Source of the DNA: Planctomycetaceae bacterium
GTDB taxonomy: Bacteria > Planctomycetota > Planctomycetia > Pirellulales > Pirellulaceae
Length of the DNA stretch: 55,386 nucleotides
Assembly (NCBI GenBank): GCA_002862205.1
Contig: PKCN01000251.1
Span: forward strand, 1 to 55,386
Reading direction: 5' to 3'
The position numbers were made by a program, and so were the translations under genes. The notes under the pieces are model-generated. The model worked only from the letters and a program-made list of their open reading frames with translations, did not search any database and was not told where the DNA came from. How positions within the stretch are numbered: the stretch's first letter is position 1; every line of letters starts with the position of its first letter. Positions 1-9,802 of this stretch are shown piece after piece.

Positions 1-3000
1 AATACCCTGAGAAGGATTCGTCAGAAGATCGAATTCTGTAATCGTTCCTGTGACACCAAGATTATCGTTCTCAAGCACATTCAGAATGCTACGGCTTGGA
101 GAACTATTGACGATCACATCGCCGTTTGAATCAAGGCCGTCAGGAAACGAATCATCCACTGCGGCGGTAACGAACTCAGAGGACGGCAAAATGGTTAACT
201 GCGTTGAATTGAATCGCAACTGCTGGATTGTTAACGCATCATCCTCTCCAAAGAGCACCGACTCACCTTGTGGAGTGTCAGTGGGATCACCCATGAATTG
301 AGCGATACCAGATGCATTGGCCCTCATGGTCGCTTCAAAGAGAACAGCAGGGCCGGAATGCTGCTGCAGATTCCCAAGGTCCTGAGTGCTGCCAACTTCA
401 TCCAGTAGCCCAGGTGTCAGTGCACTTCCCAACTGGAATGCACCACCGCCACTGAACAAAGGACCAAAGGCGACATTGAAATCAAAGCCATCGCCTGGCA
501 AGGTGTCGACGGTTGAAACCAGAGCTGATGTGTACAGCAAGTCCATGAATGCGGAGGTCACCCCATTGGGCAAACCTGGGCGTAAATCATCAACCGTGAC
601 GCGGACCGTAAACTGGTCTCCGACAGTTACATGATCGATCGCTCCGCCATTGACGGCGTCCATGATCTCAATATCAAATTCGATCAGATCATCAGCTAAC
701 GAATCCGGCAGCATATTGACGGTGACCGTAGCCTGATCGACCAGGCCAATACCGTCTTGAATCGTGTACAGGAACTGTTCAGTTCCGGTAAAACCTGCTT
801 GAGGTGTGTATCGGATCGATTGCCCCCCCCCAACAACGGAGATGACTCCGCCAGACGTACCAGCACTGACACTTGTGATTGACAAGCCGCCATTGACGCT
901 TGTGATGTCGTTATCCAAGACCGCCAAAGGTCGATCCACCGAGTTGGTCGGCACACCATAGATATCATCCAGAGCGATCGGTACATTCGATTGGAATTTG
1001 ACATTCACAACGACGGAAGCTGTCGCAAGATTGCCAAATTGATCCCGTACCGTATAGCTGAATGTATCAAACCCTATGAAGCCGCTGGGTGGGGTATAGG
1101 TGATCTGATTGTTGGTCGGTGGTGGCACCATACCAAGGGTGCCAATGGTATTGAGGCTGTCGATGGTGAGTGGATTGCCGGCGAGTTGAAAATCATTCGC
1201 AAGCACATCCAACGGCTGACTGATCGAGTTGCGTGGAACTTCAAAGTAGTCGTCATTGGCGATCTCTGAACCACTCAAAATAGTGACTTTGTGATCTTGG
1301 ACTTCACCAGTAGCGGCGAATCCGGACGCACCAAGATTTCCAGTCTTACTCAATCTGAACCGAGTGTAAGTTTCGCCAGTGGAGGCATCTGAAGGCACGG
1401 GGACTGTCACCGTATAGATGACATTCGTGATTCCACTATTGACGGTCGTATTGCTCAAAAACTTTTCGCCAGCGTCATCAAAGTCACCGTCCTGATTGAA
1501 ATCCATGAAGCCTTGCAAGTAGGCAGTGGACCCCGTTGTATTGGTGACCGTCACCTCAAAGCTGGCCGTATCCCCAGGAGCCAAAGGTGTGACTTGCATG
1601 ACACCGTCTTCATCGTTGATTGCCTGATTGACATCGTCACCATCAGCGTTGATCGATGGAATCCCGTCCACATCCCGGTCAGGTGCTGTACCAATCGCGA
1701 GCCCTTCAACGATTCCATGTCGGGCACCATCAGGAAGTGATGTACCGTAGGAGTTTGGCGCGTCCCCAAAATCCAGTGTCGAACGGAAACCGAAGTTGTA
1801 CTCGTTTGAAGTAGCGACTCCATCGAAGTAGATATTGTGCTCACCACTTGTCGGGCTGGAAATCTGATAACCGGCCGCTGGGACTGCTCGAATGGTGTAG
1901 TTCCCGACTCCCTGGAAGTTGAAGAAGTAGCCGCCATTCTCGTCTGTCAGCGTATTGGCTTCACCAAGGTCTGGCCGATTATCACCATCGGCGTCGAGGT
2001 AAACATAGATGCCCTCAAGCGGTGCTTCATTGTTGTCCATCACGCCGTCTCCATCGGCATCATCAAAGGCAACACCCGTCTTCACACCGCTCAAAATGCC
2101 AAAGCCAAACTCAGCCCCGGATACCGACCCGGAGTTTGGAACGTTTACAGAAACAACAGTCGGAGTGGTTGCAAGGTAAGTCGTTGGTGCAGAGGCGTAT
2201 AACTGAACCGCTCCAGCACGCACACTAAACGAGAAGGCACCATCGATTCCAGTCGTGGCAGTTGGCTCACCAGTGGTGTAAACACCATCGCCATTGACGT
2301 CAGCAAAAACAGTCGCCCCAGCGAGACCACCATCACCAACGCTGCTACCGTTGAGATTCTCATCAAAGAAGACCCGACCACTGACATTGCCGCCACCCTG
2401 AGTTCCCGCAGATAACAAGTGGGCTAACGTATTTGTAATCTCGTTGGTACCGATGAAGCCTTCGGCGACACTGTAAAAGTCATCCGCAAACACGGGAGGG
2501 ACATCGTCAGATGTTCCGTAAATGCCATCGGGTCCAAGCGATTGGAAGTACGGGATGGAGTTGGCAGCACCCTCGTCAGAAAGCGTGCCTGTGAAGTTGT
2601 CCCCATTCGTATGAGCCATGCCCAAGACATGTCCAGCCTCATGTGCGACTACCGCCGCCAAGAAGTCACCAATGAAGTCAACTTGGCTGTTGTTGGGGCT
2701 GATGCCTCCATCGATGGCATCCTGAGCGTCTTCACCAAACAAGTCCAAGGCAAAGAATCCATACTCTGACAAATCAAAGTTGCCCAAATCAACGCTCTGA
2801 GCGTACCCGTAGACGCTATCCCGATTAATATCCTCGCCGCTGCCACCGATCATCAATCGGGTCAGGCGTGGATCATTCATGGATATCTGACCTCCGTGAT
2901 CCCGGCTGTTGAGAACCCGCACCGCGTACTCGCCAGGAACTGATGACTCGGTGTAGTCGCCGTTCTCACCCGTTTGAGTCAAGTCCTCAAATATTCGGAC

Positions 3001-3852
3001 CGTCCCGGTAATCACCTTCTCCATGATATTGTTGGCAGCATTAACATTATCTGGCTCAATGCCCATCAGCGGCAATGATTCAAACAAACTCGGGATCCTG
3101 ACGAAGCCTGACAAACCAACCAGATTTCCATCAATCACATCTCCGTCAAAGTCCAGATAGACAATCTGTGCATCACCGACAGCCAACTCTTCTGTAAGTG
3201 GTCGGTAAGCTCGCAAACCAATGGTATACGAACCTAACGGACTCACCACATCGGGAGCCACCGTCAAATTGTAAGTGCCGTCTCGCGGGATAACGAATGT
3301 TCCCGTCGCATTTCCAACCGTCTGACGAGGCTCGTGATTAAAACTGTCGCTGAATTGCGTGGAAGCACTTCCATAGACCACTTTTGCATCTGAGTCACGA
3401 ATGATGAATTGGGTGGCAGCACCCAAAACAGCAATGTCGAGGATATCGCCGCCTCTCATCGTCATGGCAAAAGTATCAAGGTCACCCGTGAACCCAGTCA
3501 GGGTCTGATCTGCTTGCACCGGCAACGTGCCAAAGATGTCTATCGTGTCCTGCTGTCCAAAACCAGTACCAATCGGAACTGCGTCAGCGGTGTAAATAGA
3601 ATCGTTGAGCCCGCTCTGAACGAAACTTTCGGACTCATAGAAAGTGAACGATTGCACGGTGCCCACGTTTCTATTCGTCGTGTACTCGGTCAATTGCGGA
3701 GCTGGGGCAGTGGGCAGATCCGTCAGCACAGCGAGTAATCGTCGCTCCTCCAGTCCCTCCATGTTCAAACGCCGTCGCTTCTTCTGCAGACGGTTCGAAC
3801 GCTTGGTGTTCTTGTCGGATCGTGTTTTGTTTGCTTGATTTCGTTTGATCAT
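1..3852 (-). CDS. Large multidomain surface protein with matrixin-like metalloprotease domain, C-terminus cut by window
   Basis: The reading frame stays open from an ATG at 3852 to the window edge, giving 1284 codons without the C-terminus. The N-terminus is strongly basic and ends in LEERRLLA at about residues 34-41, a motif typical of very large planctomycete surface proteins; no classical hydrophobic signal peptide is visible. A zinc-protease motif HEAGHVLGMAH begins at residue 404 (H404, E405, H408, H414), as in matrixin-like or serralysin-like metzincins. It is followed by SdrD-B/prealbumin-like modules with Asp-rich turns (about 480-680), a GEVED-type region (FGDAPNSYG near 690, GEVQDHKVTI near 850), and two cadherin-like modules carrying VLANDF and VLDNDI (about 860-1050). 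Family knowledge suggests an exported adhesive or degradative protein. The protease substrate is unknown. The frame is consistent throughout, so I see no frameshift. Confidence 0.88.
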   Translation of the reverse strand, partial: MIKRNQANKTRSDKNTKRSNRLQKKRRRLNMEGLEERRLLAVLTDLPTAPAPQLTEYTTNRNVGTVQSFTFYESESFVQSGLNDSIYTADAVPIGTGFGQQDTIDIFGTLPVQADQTLTGFTGDLDTFAMTMRGGDILDIAVLGAATQFIIRDSDAKVVYGSASTQFSDSFNHEPRQTVGNATGTFVIPRDGTYNLTVAPDVVSPLGSYTIGLRAYRPLTEELAVGDAQIVYLDFDGDVIDGNLVGLSGFVRIPSLFESLPLMGIEPDNVNAANNIMEKVITGTVRIFEDLTQTGENGDYTESSVPGEYAVRVLNSRDHGGQISMNDPRLTRLMIGGSGEDINRDSVYGYAQSVDLGNFDLSEYGFFALDLFGEDAQDAIDGGISPNNSQVDFIGDFLAAVVAHEAGHVLGMAHTNGDNFTGTLSDEGAANSIPYFQSLGPDGIYGTSDDVPPVFADDFYSVAEGFIGTNEITNTLAHLLSAGTQGGGNVSGRVFFDENLNGSSVGDGGLAGATVFADVNGDGVYTTGEPTATTGIDGAFSFSVRAGAVQLYASAPTTYLATTPTVVSVNVPNSGSVSGAEFGFGILSGVKTGVAFDDADGDGVMDNNEAPLEGIYVYLDADGDNRPDLGEANTLTDENGGYFFNFQGVGNYTIRAVPAAGYQISSPTSGEHNIYFDGVATSNEYNFGFRSTLDFGDAPNSYGTSLPDGARHGIVEGLAIGTAPDRDVDGIPSINADGDDVNQAINDEDGVMQVTPLAPGDTASFEVTVTNTTGSTAYLQGFMDFNQDGDFDDAGEKFLSNTTVNSGITNVIYTVTVPVPSDASTGETYTRFRLSKTGNLGASGFAATGEVQDHKVTILSGSEIANDDYFEVPRNSISQPLDVLANDFQLAGNPLTIDSLNTIGTLGMVPPPTNNQITYTPPSGFIGFDTFSYTVRDQFGNLATASVVVNVKFQSNVPIALDDIYGVPTNSVDRPLAVLDNDITSVNGGLSITSVSAGTSGGVISVVGGGQSIRYTPQAGFTGTEQFLYTIQDGIGLVDQATVTVNMLPDSLADDLIEFDIEIMDAVNGGAIDHVTVGDQFTVRVTVDDLRPGLPNGVTSAFMDLLYTSALVSTVDTLPGDGFDFNVAFGPLFSGGGAFQLGSALTPGLLDEVGSTQDLGNLQQHSGPAVLFEATMRANASGIAQFMGDPTDTPQGESVLFGEDDALTIQQLRFNSTQLTILPSSEFVTAAVDDSFPDGLDSNGDVIVNSSPSRSILNVLENDNLGVTGTITEFDLLTNPSQGI

Positions 3853-4397
3853 CGAGTGTCTCTACCAGATTCGCAACTCAACGCGTTTCAGCGTTTTGGT
3901 CGGAACGGTTTATAAGGATGAACAGGGTCACATATCAGTTGGCTCAGCACTTAAGTATGGAATCTTCCCATTCTTGAGGCATCCACCAACTAGCGCATTG
4001 TCTAGCATCGGTAAAAAGTTTCGCTATCGTTTGCCAAACACCCGGTAGCTCCCCATTCACCCGTTAGGGGGTTTGGGAAACTTGGGATATGCAGGTAAAG
4101 CGAGTATGCGATTCTAATTACACCCGTTAAGGTGTCAACGAAACGCATGTTATCGGATGCATTGCAGGTGCCAAAGTTCCGGCCCGTCACCCAGAATCCT
4201 ACTAATCGGACCAAACGGATTCGCGCGGACACCCCCACAGATAGTGTTCGCCTGTTCATTAACTGTGGTAATGCAGCGGAATTTTCCGGGAAAATGTCCG
4301 AAATCAAGGTTCTGTCCATGCACAAAAAACCCGCCTCGTTTTGATGAGGCGGGTTCATTTGTTCTGTTGGGAAACTTGCCGTCAGCCGATTTTCCGT
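3853..4397. other. Intergenic region upstream of the surface protein
   Basis: No convincing gene was found in these 545 bases. It holds the upstream region of the large surface protein and, at its right end, the terminator of the BBP7 gene. A short inverted repeat (ACACC at 4120-4124, GGTGT at 4131-4135) is the only other structure noticed and is weak. Small open frames here lack recognisable proteins. Confidence 0.6.
4324..4355 (-). terminator. Rho-independent terminator of the BBP7 gene
   Basis: A perfect 10-bp stem (4328-4337 with 4346-4355, arms AACCCGCCTC and GAGGCGGGTT) encloses an 8-nt loop. Read on the minus strand it is followed by six T residues (4324-4329). It lies about 43 bases past the stop of the barrel-protein gene, the expected position. 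Confidence 0.9.
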
Positions 4398-5825
4398 TTA
4401 CCAGTTGTACTCGGTACCGAATGAGAAACCTTGCACGACGAGATCGTCAAACAGGTAGGCAGGTTGAACCGGGGTTCCCCCTGTGCTTAAGCTCAAAACC
4501 GTATTTTTGTCGACCGTTCCAAATGCGATGTCCTCGGCCGCGATCGCGTAATACGCGGATCGGAACTTCCAGGAGTGGTTGAACTGCCAGACGAATTTCA
4601 GTTCAAACTCACCCATCAAGTCATTGCCACGCCGAGTGTCGTTGAGGACCGTGTCGGAGATCGAATTGGCATCGACAATGAAAGAGCGTTTGATTTCATT
4701 TTGAACCCAAGCACCTTTCAGTCCCATGCCAAGTCTGACTCCGGAGTGAATGTTCCACCAAATGTCGCCACCCGCCTGAGCTCCGAACATGTGGTTTCGA
4801 ACTCTGTCTTGGGATTTGAAAAAGCGAGAGGCGGAATTAAAAGCCGAGTAATTCAGTTCATTTTTGAACTGAAGGTAACGAAGACCAAACAACCATGATC
4901 CTTGGAAACGACAACGGGGTCCCATGGTTCGCCGACGATAATTCAGCTCGATACTGTGCACTGCGCTCTCTGTGGCGATGCTCTGTAATGACGATTGATC
5001 AACATCGTCCAGCACGATCGGATCGCCGAAATCACTAATGAATGAATACAAGTCATTCCCTGCGGATGTTACCTGAGCGTTGGCGTTCCATTTATTTCCG
5101 CCCATGTAGGTTGCTTCGATGTTACCACCTACGCCGCAAATCAAAGCACCTGACAACCTCACACCTGCAGCGAGTTCGTCACCATCGTTTGCATCTCCAA
5201 GAGATAAAACAACGTTACTTGGAGGATTTCCTTGGCCTAAGGCGGTGATCGGCATATTACCGCCACCCTGCGTGTGCCCAAGGAAGACAGCCTCCACCGA
5301 AAGGTCGTACCAACGCAGTCCACATATCTCGCCGTAGGGTCCTAAACCGTTGCCCAAGCCATGCAAGTTACTGCCCAAATAGCGAGGATCAATCGACCAG
5401 TAGTCGCAAAAGGCGTCAAAGCAACTACCCCCGCCCAAGAGACCTAAACAACTTTCGCGGGACCCTATTAAACCTCCTCGTAAGAGACCGTTGCCAAGTG
5501 CGCTCGCACCAGGGTCACACGAACCGGAATTTCCATCACACTGGCCGCCAGACATGAAACCGACAGGCATGATGCCTCCCGGAAATGCCGTAGCCCCGTT
5601 GTTCTGCATACCGGCTGAAAAAGCCATCCCAGCTGGCACAACACCGCCCTGATACATGGATGGGTGAGCCATCCCGGCCGGTGTGACGTACCCACTGGCA
5701 TCGTAGTCCGCGTTTGCCATGGGCATTTGGGCGGCGGCCGGCAAAGCAAAAAGTGCTGCACATACAGCAATTGCCTTGAGGCTCGAAGAGCGTGAAAATA
5801 TTTGGTATTGAGTCATTCGGTGCAT
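4398..5825 (-). CDS. BBP7-family outer-membrane beta-barrel protein
   Basis: The 475-residue product begins with a signal peptide (basic start, hydrophobic AIAVCAALFALPAAAQ, cleavage near residue 32). A Gly/Met/Pro-rich low-complexity stretch follows (about 33-115). From about residue 165 it has alternating hydrophobic strands typical of a barrel, and it ends in an aromatic residue (FGTEYNW), as outer-membrane barrel proteins usually do. The strand pattern and the motif WYDLSVEAVFLG match the planctomycete BBP7 family (putative beta-barrel porin-7), whose transported substrate is not known. The start is supported by GGAG about 9 bases upstream. The gene appears monocistronic, with its own terminator. 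Confidence 0.85.
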   Translation of the reverse strand: MHRMTQYQIFSRSSSLKAIAVCAALFALPAAAQMPMANADYDASGYVTPAGMAHPSMYQGGVVPAGMAFSAGMQNNGATAFPGGIMPVGFMSGGQCDGNSGSCDPGASALGNGLLRGGLIGSRESCLGLLGGGSCFDAFCDYWSIDPRYLGSNLHGLGNGLGPYGEICGLRWYDLSVEAVFLGHTQGGGNMPITALGQGNPPSNVVLSLGDANDGDELAAGVRLSGALICGVGGNIEATYMGGNKWNANAQVTSAGNDLYSFISDFGDPIVLDDVDQSSLQSIATESAVHSIELNYRRRTMGPRCRFQGSWLFGLRYLQFKNELNYSAFNSASRFFKSQDRVRNHMFGAQAGGDIWWNIHSGVRLGMGLKGAWVQNEIKRSFIVDANSISDTVLNDTRRGNDLMGEFELKFVWQFNHSWKFRSAYYAIAAEDIAFGTVDKNTVLSLSTGGTPVQPAYLFDDLVVQGFSFGTEYNW

Positions 5826-6521
5826 CGCAAACGTCTCCGCGGCATCCGCCGCATGGCTATGGGCCGATCATTCCTTTGCGGGGCAACACACTCGGAACCC
5901 AGAATCGCTCCGAACACGCAATGGAAGTCAGCAAGCAGATCACGCCTACACCACTTCCAGACCTTGCACGCACCTGCAGACAGCAAAGATTGCTGCCTGT
6001 GCGAACAAAGACATTCCCCCCCTGATTGTTTTGCTTTGAAGCGATTCCCCAGTGATTGCGTGCTGATTGGACTTCGCCCAATCAACCGGCGCCCACAGAA
6101 CAACCGCGTCATGCGGATTTATCGGCACATGTGACCACCGGCATTTGGTTATTCCACTCGATCATCCTAGGAAAACTTTGCCGACCGCGGAGACTGCCAG
6201 CGGAATCCAACGCCAAAGCACGACCGATATCCGCGGAACTCCGCTATTTAAGAAGTATTTCATGACACCGCTGCGAGCGATTGCCGAGGCACAAGAACGC
6301 CATAAATTCAGGGCGAATTCCCCTTGAGGTCGCCCACCAGACACCCTCTATCAACTTGAACGCATCTCTTTTGACTTGCTAGCAACCCCAGCCCCAAGCA
6401 ATCCCAGCCCCAAGCCACTGCAGCCCCAAGCCACTTCAGCGACCCCACAAGCCTTCGGTTTGAGAAGCAAAACGACCGGCGACGAACCTGCAGCGAGATC
6501 GAACCAGCCTCGCGGGGAACA
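5826..6521. other. Intergenic region, no gene recognised
   Basis: About 700 bases lie between the start of the BBP7 gene and the end of the phosphopantetheinyl transferase gene. Open frames occur in several phases but none resembles a known protein or has a good ribosome site. The only structure seen is the 16-bp repeat at 6390-6437. The left part presumably holds the BBP7 promoter. Confidence 0.6.
6390..6437. repeat. 16-bp direct tandem repeat, 3 units
   Basis: The core AGCCCCAAG starts at 6390, 6406 and 6422, an exact 16-bp period, with partial divergence in the remaining positions. It lies about 85 bases beyond the 3' end of the phosphopantetheinyl transferase gene. It is one of several 14-18 bp period arrays at gene borders in this window. 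Confidence 0.85.
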
Positions 6522-7274
6522 TCAAAGCAAGTCTTCGAAGCGGCGCACAGTTACCTTGGTATCCTGCCTGACTGAGTTGGCTCCGATCGCCACGGCGCCA
6601 ATGTAACCGGGGCGCGGTTCAATCGAGAAGAAGCTCCATTGTGTTGCTGATTCCAGATTTGGGTTGAGCATGCGGATCTCGGGGGTGGCCGAGCCAATGT
6701 TTTCAAACGCAAAATCAGCCAAAGGCGTTTGCAGACCTGTTCCGATTGCTTTGATGAACGCTTCCTTGAGTGTCCAAATTCTCAAGAACATGTTTCGTCG
6801 TGCAGTCTCTGAAGGACAGGTCTCCAGAACGTCGATTTCCGGTTTGGAAAAATAACGGTTAGCCAGCGCAGGATCGGTCCTGCGATCCAATTTTTCAACA
6901 TCAACGCCCAGAAGACCTTGAAGGCCTTGGGATTGATTATCGATACCGCATATCACCAACCCATCGGTATGCGAGATATTGAAAGGGCAACGTGCTTGAG
7001 CCGGATGAATGACGTAAGGTTTTCCGTTTTTTTCGATTGCAAAAGAGATATCACCTGGAGCGATCTGTTCGCGCCCCAGCAGCCGCCGAGCCATGCCACG
7101 GCCGACCACGTGTTGGTTGCGACTGGTCGGGATTCGAAATCGATCTGCGCGTACTCGCTCGTCCTGACTGAGCCAGTTTTCACAGCAGCGTTCCAAAGCA
7201 CCAGGTTCAGAAGAGGAACTACCCGCGTGCCAGACTTGAATACCGGGAGAATGAATACCGGGAGAATCTTGCAT
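6522..7274 (-). CDS. 4'-phosphopantetheinyl transferase, Sfp type
   Basis: The product transfers the phosphopantetheine arm of coenzyme A to a serine of carrier proteins. The family signatures are visible: GVDVE (about residues 123-127) supplies the magnesium-binding acidic pair and WTLKEAFIKA (about 167-176) the catalytic Glu/Lys. Length (about 250 residues) fits the Sfp/two-repeat class used for polyketide or nonribosomal peptide carrier proteins and sometimes for fatty-acid ACP. I prefer the ATG at 7274; a TTG at 7289 would add five residues. A 15-bp in-frame duplication near the start repeats the residues SPGIH. No PKS or NRPS gene lies nearby, so its partner is unknown. Confidence 0.88.
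   Translation of the reverse strand: MQDSPGIHSPGIQVWHAGSSSSEPGALERCCENWLSQDERVRADRFRIPTSRNQHVVGRGMARRLLGREQIAPGDISFAIEKNGKPYVIHPAQARCPFNISHTDGLVICGIDNQSQGLQGLLGVDVEKLDRRTDPALANRYFSKPEIDVLETCPSETARRNMFLRIWTLKEAFIKAIGTGLQTPLADFAFENIGSATPEIRMLNPNLESATQWSFFSIEPRPGYIGAVAIGANSVRQDTKVTVRRFEDLL
7238..7267. repeat. 15-bp duplication inside the 5' end of the transferase gene
   Basis: GAATACCGGGAGAAT occurs twice in direct tandem (7238-7252 and 7253-7267). Being 15 bp it keeps the frame and duplicates five residues near the N-terminus, before the conserved fold begins. Confidence 0.9.
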
Positions 7275-7507
7275 CGCTGACGCTTTCAAAGGTTCAAAAG
7301 GGTGTGATCACGATGCCCGTGCACCGTGAGAGTCACAGGGACGTCAACCAGTTGCAATCCACCGCATCCTGAGCGGTAGCCTTCAAGACTAGCGGTAGCC
7401 TCAAAGACGGAACAAACGTGAGTAACGTCAGAGCCAACACAGCACGCACCAAAACAAAGTCTTTCCTGACATGATACCTCGCGGTTCGATACTTCGGGAT
7501 GCACGCC

Positions 7508-7523
7508 CATCTGTGAACAGATG
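7508..7523. promoter_or_regulatory. Inverted repeat upstream of small membrane protein gene
   Basis: CATCTGT (7508-7514) and ACAGATG (7517-7523) form a perfect 7-bp inverted repeat around a 2-base centre, 40 bases before the preferred start at 7563. Its symmetry suits a dimeric regulator site. No regulator can be named, and chance is not excluded. Confidence 0.35.
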
Positions 7524-7562
7524 TGCTATCAATACCGTTACTCGCAACGGAAGATCAATGTG

Positions 7563-8063
7563 ATGCCTCCGAACCTGATTGCCGATGCCCTCACGGGTTC
7601 AACCATGCAAGCCGCCCAGTTCCTGATGGTGGGCGGATTTGTGATGTTGGCATGGGTCCTGGCTCGACGAAAAATCAAAGGCGGAAATCGGGTCAACGCG
7701 GATACGCGACATGCCAACAAAGTGATCCAGTCGATGCGGGAGCACAAGGAACCCTCAATTCCGCTAAGCGGTGCGCCTGCCGAAACACAACGCTGGCAGG
7801 CTGCGATGTTCGATTTGCAGCGGGAACTCAAAGCCGAGTTGGACACGAGAATCATTATTGTTCAAACACTGCTCAACCAGGTTGATGAAAAGATCGCCAT
7901 GTTGAACAACCTGCAAGTAGATCCAAACATGGCTCCACTCTCGGACTCATCCATACGCTCAAAACTACAGGAACTGATGCAGCGGGGGCTGAACGCAAGA
8001 GAAATTGCAATGAAGACCGGCATGTCGTTAAATGAAGTTGAGTTGGCGATCGCCAAACTGTAG
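7563..8063 (+). CDS. Small membrane protein with cytoplasmic coiled coil and C-terminal helix-turn-helix-like segment
   Basis: About 166 residues. One transmembrane segment near the start (AAQFLMVGGFVMLAWVLA) is followed by basic residues, which places the rest in the cytoplasm. The middle (about 75-120) is a helical heptad-like stretch. The last 35 residues (LQELMQRGLNAREIA then GMSLNEVELAIAKL) look like the small helix-turn-helix tail found in some membrane-anchored proteins such as the DUF6115 group of Gram-positives; this is a resemblance, not an assignment. I chose the ATG at 7563, preceded by GGAAGA, over the ATG at 7521, which sits inside an inverted repeat. Function is unknown. Confidence 0.7.
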   Translation: MPPNLIADALTGSTMQAAQFLMVGGFVMLAWVLARRKIKGGNRVNADTRHANKVIQSMREHKEPSIPLSGAPAETQRWQAAMFDLQRELKAELDTRIIIVQTLLNQVDEKIAMLNNLQVDPNMAPLSDSSIRSKLQELMQRGLNAREIAMKTGMSLNEVELAIAKL

Positions 8064-8206
8064 GCCGGTCACCTGGGCAGGCGTCAAATTCTCGGTGAGC
8101 CATTCTTGATGGGCCCTTTTTGATGGGCAACTGCATTCGGGTAACCAATGCTACAAAACCCGAACATGAATCGCGTGAACGTTCGGTGTGGACCTGAGCA
8201 CGGATT

Positions 8207-9802
8207 CTATTTCGACTTTGAGATAATCCAGGGGCGGGTTTCTGCGGCCAAGAAGAAAGATCCACAAACCACAAGAATCCCTCCCGGTGAGATCTTCGTC
8301 AACGCCTTTTCGCAGGCCGCGATAGGATCGATGATCGCTTCCGCCGTTCCCGACCAATCATCAGGCAGCATCGGCACCAAGTCACCCGGTTCAACGAATC
8401 GCGGGTTCCCATGAAAGCGAGTCAGTAATATTTCGTCACTCATCGAGGTCAGTTGCTGAAGCATGACTTCAGCTGACTTATCAACACTGGTTCCAAAGAC
8501 CACTGCCATGCTGCGGTCGGTGAAACGATTTCTCAGAGAATCACACAGAGCGGTGACTGAATCTTCATTGTGGGCAACATCAACCACTGCCAACACACCA
8601 TCAGGGAGATGGAAGGGCTCAACCTTGCCAGGAAAGGTCAAACTTGCCAGCCCTTGAGCCATCTCGGAACTCGAGATGGGGATTCCTTGCTGCCCAAGTG
8701 CCTCCACGGTTGCCAGCGCTATGGCAGCATTGCGACATTGATGCGTCCCCTCAAGCGGTAACACTGTCTCGATTTTTGTGGCGGGGTCACCCGCTCCCAT
8801 GTAAGTCAGCCGTGAACCCCAGTTGGGTTCGACGGTACTCTGAAACTGGAAATCTCGTCCCAACTGCCAATAGGTGCAATCATGTTCCCTTGCGGTCGAC
8901 TCGACAACTGCCTGTGCAGCTGGATCAACCACGCCGCTCACGACCGGAACGCCATGCTTGATGATGCCGGCTTTCTCGGCTGCGATCTGAACCAGATTTT
9001 TCCCCAACACATGCTGGTGATCGAGTCCGATGGAAGTCACGACCGAGATACTCGGAGCACAGACATTGGTACTGTCCAATCTACCCCCCAAGCCAACTTC
9101 CAGAACAATGGCCTGACACTGCGAACGTTCAAAATGAAGGAGTGCCAAGGCTGTCGTGAGCTCGAAAAATGAGGGGGCAACCTCATGAGCACCTGAATCA
9201 CCGGTTGATGGATGACTTTCCACCACCTGCCTGAGTTCCTGAACGAGCTTGACAAGACGTGCTGGTGGACATGGTTGAGCATCGACCCTGAACCGCTCTT
9301 CCAACCGATGCAAATGGGGAGAAGTGTAGAGGCCCGTACGAAGACCACTGGCCGTCAACATCGCGGCCACCATTGCGGCTACCGAACCTTTTCCCTTCGT
9401 GCCGGCGATATGGATTAGCGGAACTGGTGGTTCCGCGTGGGATGAATGGAGATAACGCCCCAAGCCCAGTTGTTGGAGGAGTTCAGCCATTCTTTGGAGC
9501 CGAAATCGATAACGATCCGCACTCGAGCCGGTCATTTTCTCGTAATTGATCTGCCCATACAGAAAGCTCAGCGCGGTTGCGTAGGCGTCAACCGGCGTCG
9601 CTTGCGTAGGGAGAGTCGAATCGTTCAACGGAGTGGGCAATCTGGAAAAAAACAGAACGGGAGAAAAACCGAGGTCACAGTCGTAGCAAATTGATTGATG
9701 ATTGAGGACTGATTTGCAAGCCCCATTCACCAGATGATCGCAGGTCACCAGATGATCGCTGGTCACCAGATGATCGCAGGTCACCAGATGATCACAGGTC
9801 AC
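8207..9802 (-). CDS. folC: Bifunctional folylpolyglutamate synthase / dihydrofolate synthase
   Basis: The enzyme adds glutamate to dihydropteroate and to folates with ATP. Diagnostic motifs are HIAGTKGKGS (P-loop, about residues 131-140 from the GTG at 9802), VGLGGRLDSTNV, and SIGLDHQHVLG with EKAGIIK in the Mur-ligase-like core; DVAHNEDS lies in the C-terminal domain. The frame is long (531 residues against roughly 420-440 usual). The first 25 residues are four copies of TCDHLV (one as TSDHLV) encoded by an 18-bp DNA repeat. Homology starts only near YATALSFLYGQINYEK (about residue 74), so the true start may lie inside at a non-ATG codon; no good ribosome site decides it. It converges on the small membrane protein gene. 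Confidence 0.9.
   Translation of the reverse strand: MTCDHLVTCDHLVTSDHLVTCDHLVNGACKSVLNHQSICYDCDLGFSPVLFFSRLPTPLNDSTLPTQATPVDAYATALSFLYGQINYEKMTGSSADRYRFRLQRMAELLQQLGLGRYLHSSHAEPPVPLIHIAGTKGKGSVAAMVAAMLTASGLRTGLYTSPHLHRLEERFRVDAQPCPPARLVKLVQELRQVVESHPSTGDSGAHEVAPSFFELTTALALLHFERSQCQAIVLEVGLGGRLDSTNVCAPSISVVTSIGLDHQHVLGKNLVQIAAEKAGIIKHGVPVVSGVVDPAAQAVVESTAREHDCTYWQLGRDFQFQSTVEPNWGSRLTYMGAGDPATKIETVLPLEGTHQCRNAAIALATVEALGQQGIPISSSEMAQGLASLTFPGKVEPFHLPDGVLAVVDVAHNEDSVTALCDSLRNRFTDRSMAVVFGTSVDKSAEVMLQQLTSMSDEILLTRFHGNPRFVEPGDLVPMLPDDWSGTAEAIIDPIAACEKALTKISPGGILVVCGSFFLAAETRPWIISKSK

Noticed and set aside
7508-7523. LexA (SOS) box
   Set aside because: CTGT and ACAG are present but separated by only two bases, unlike the eight-base spacing of the proteobacterial box; no SOS gene lies next to it.
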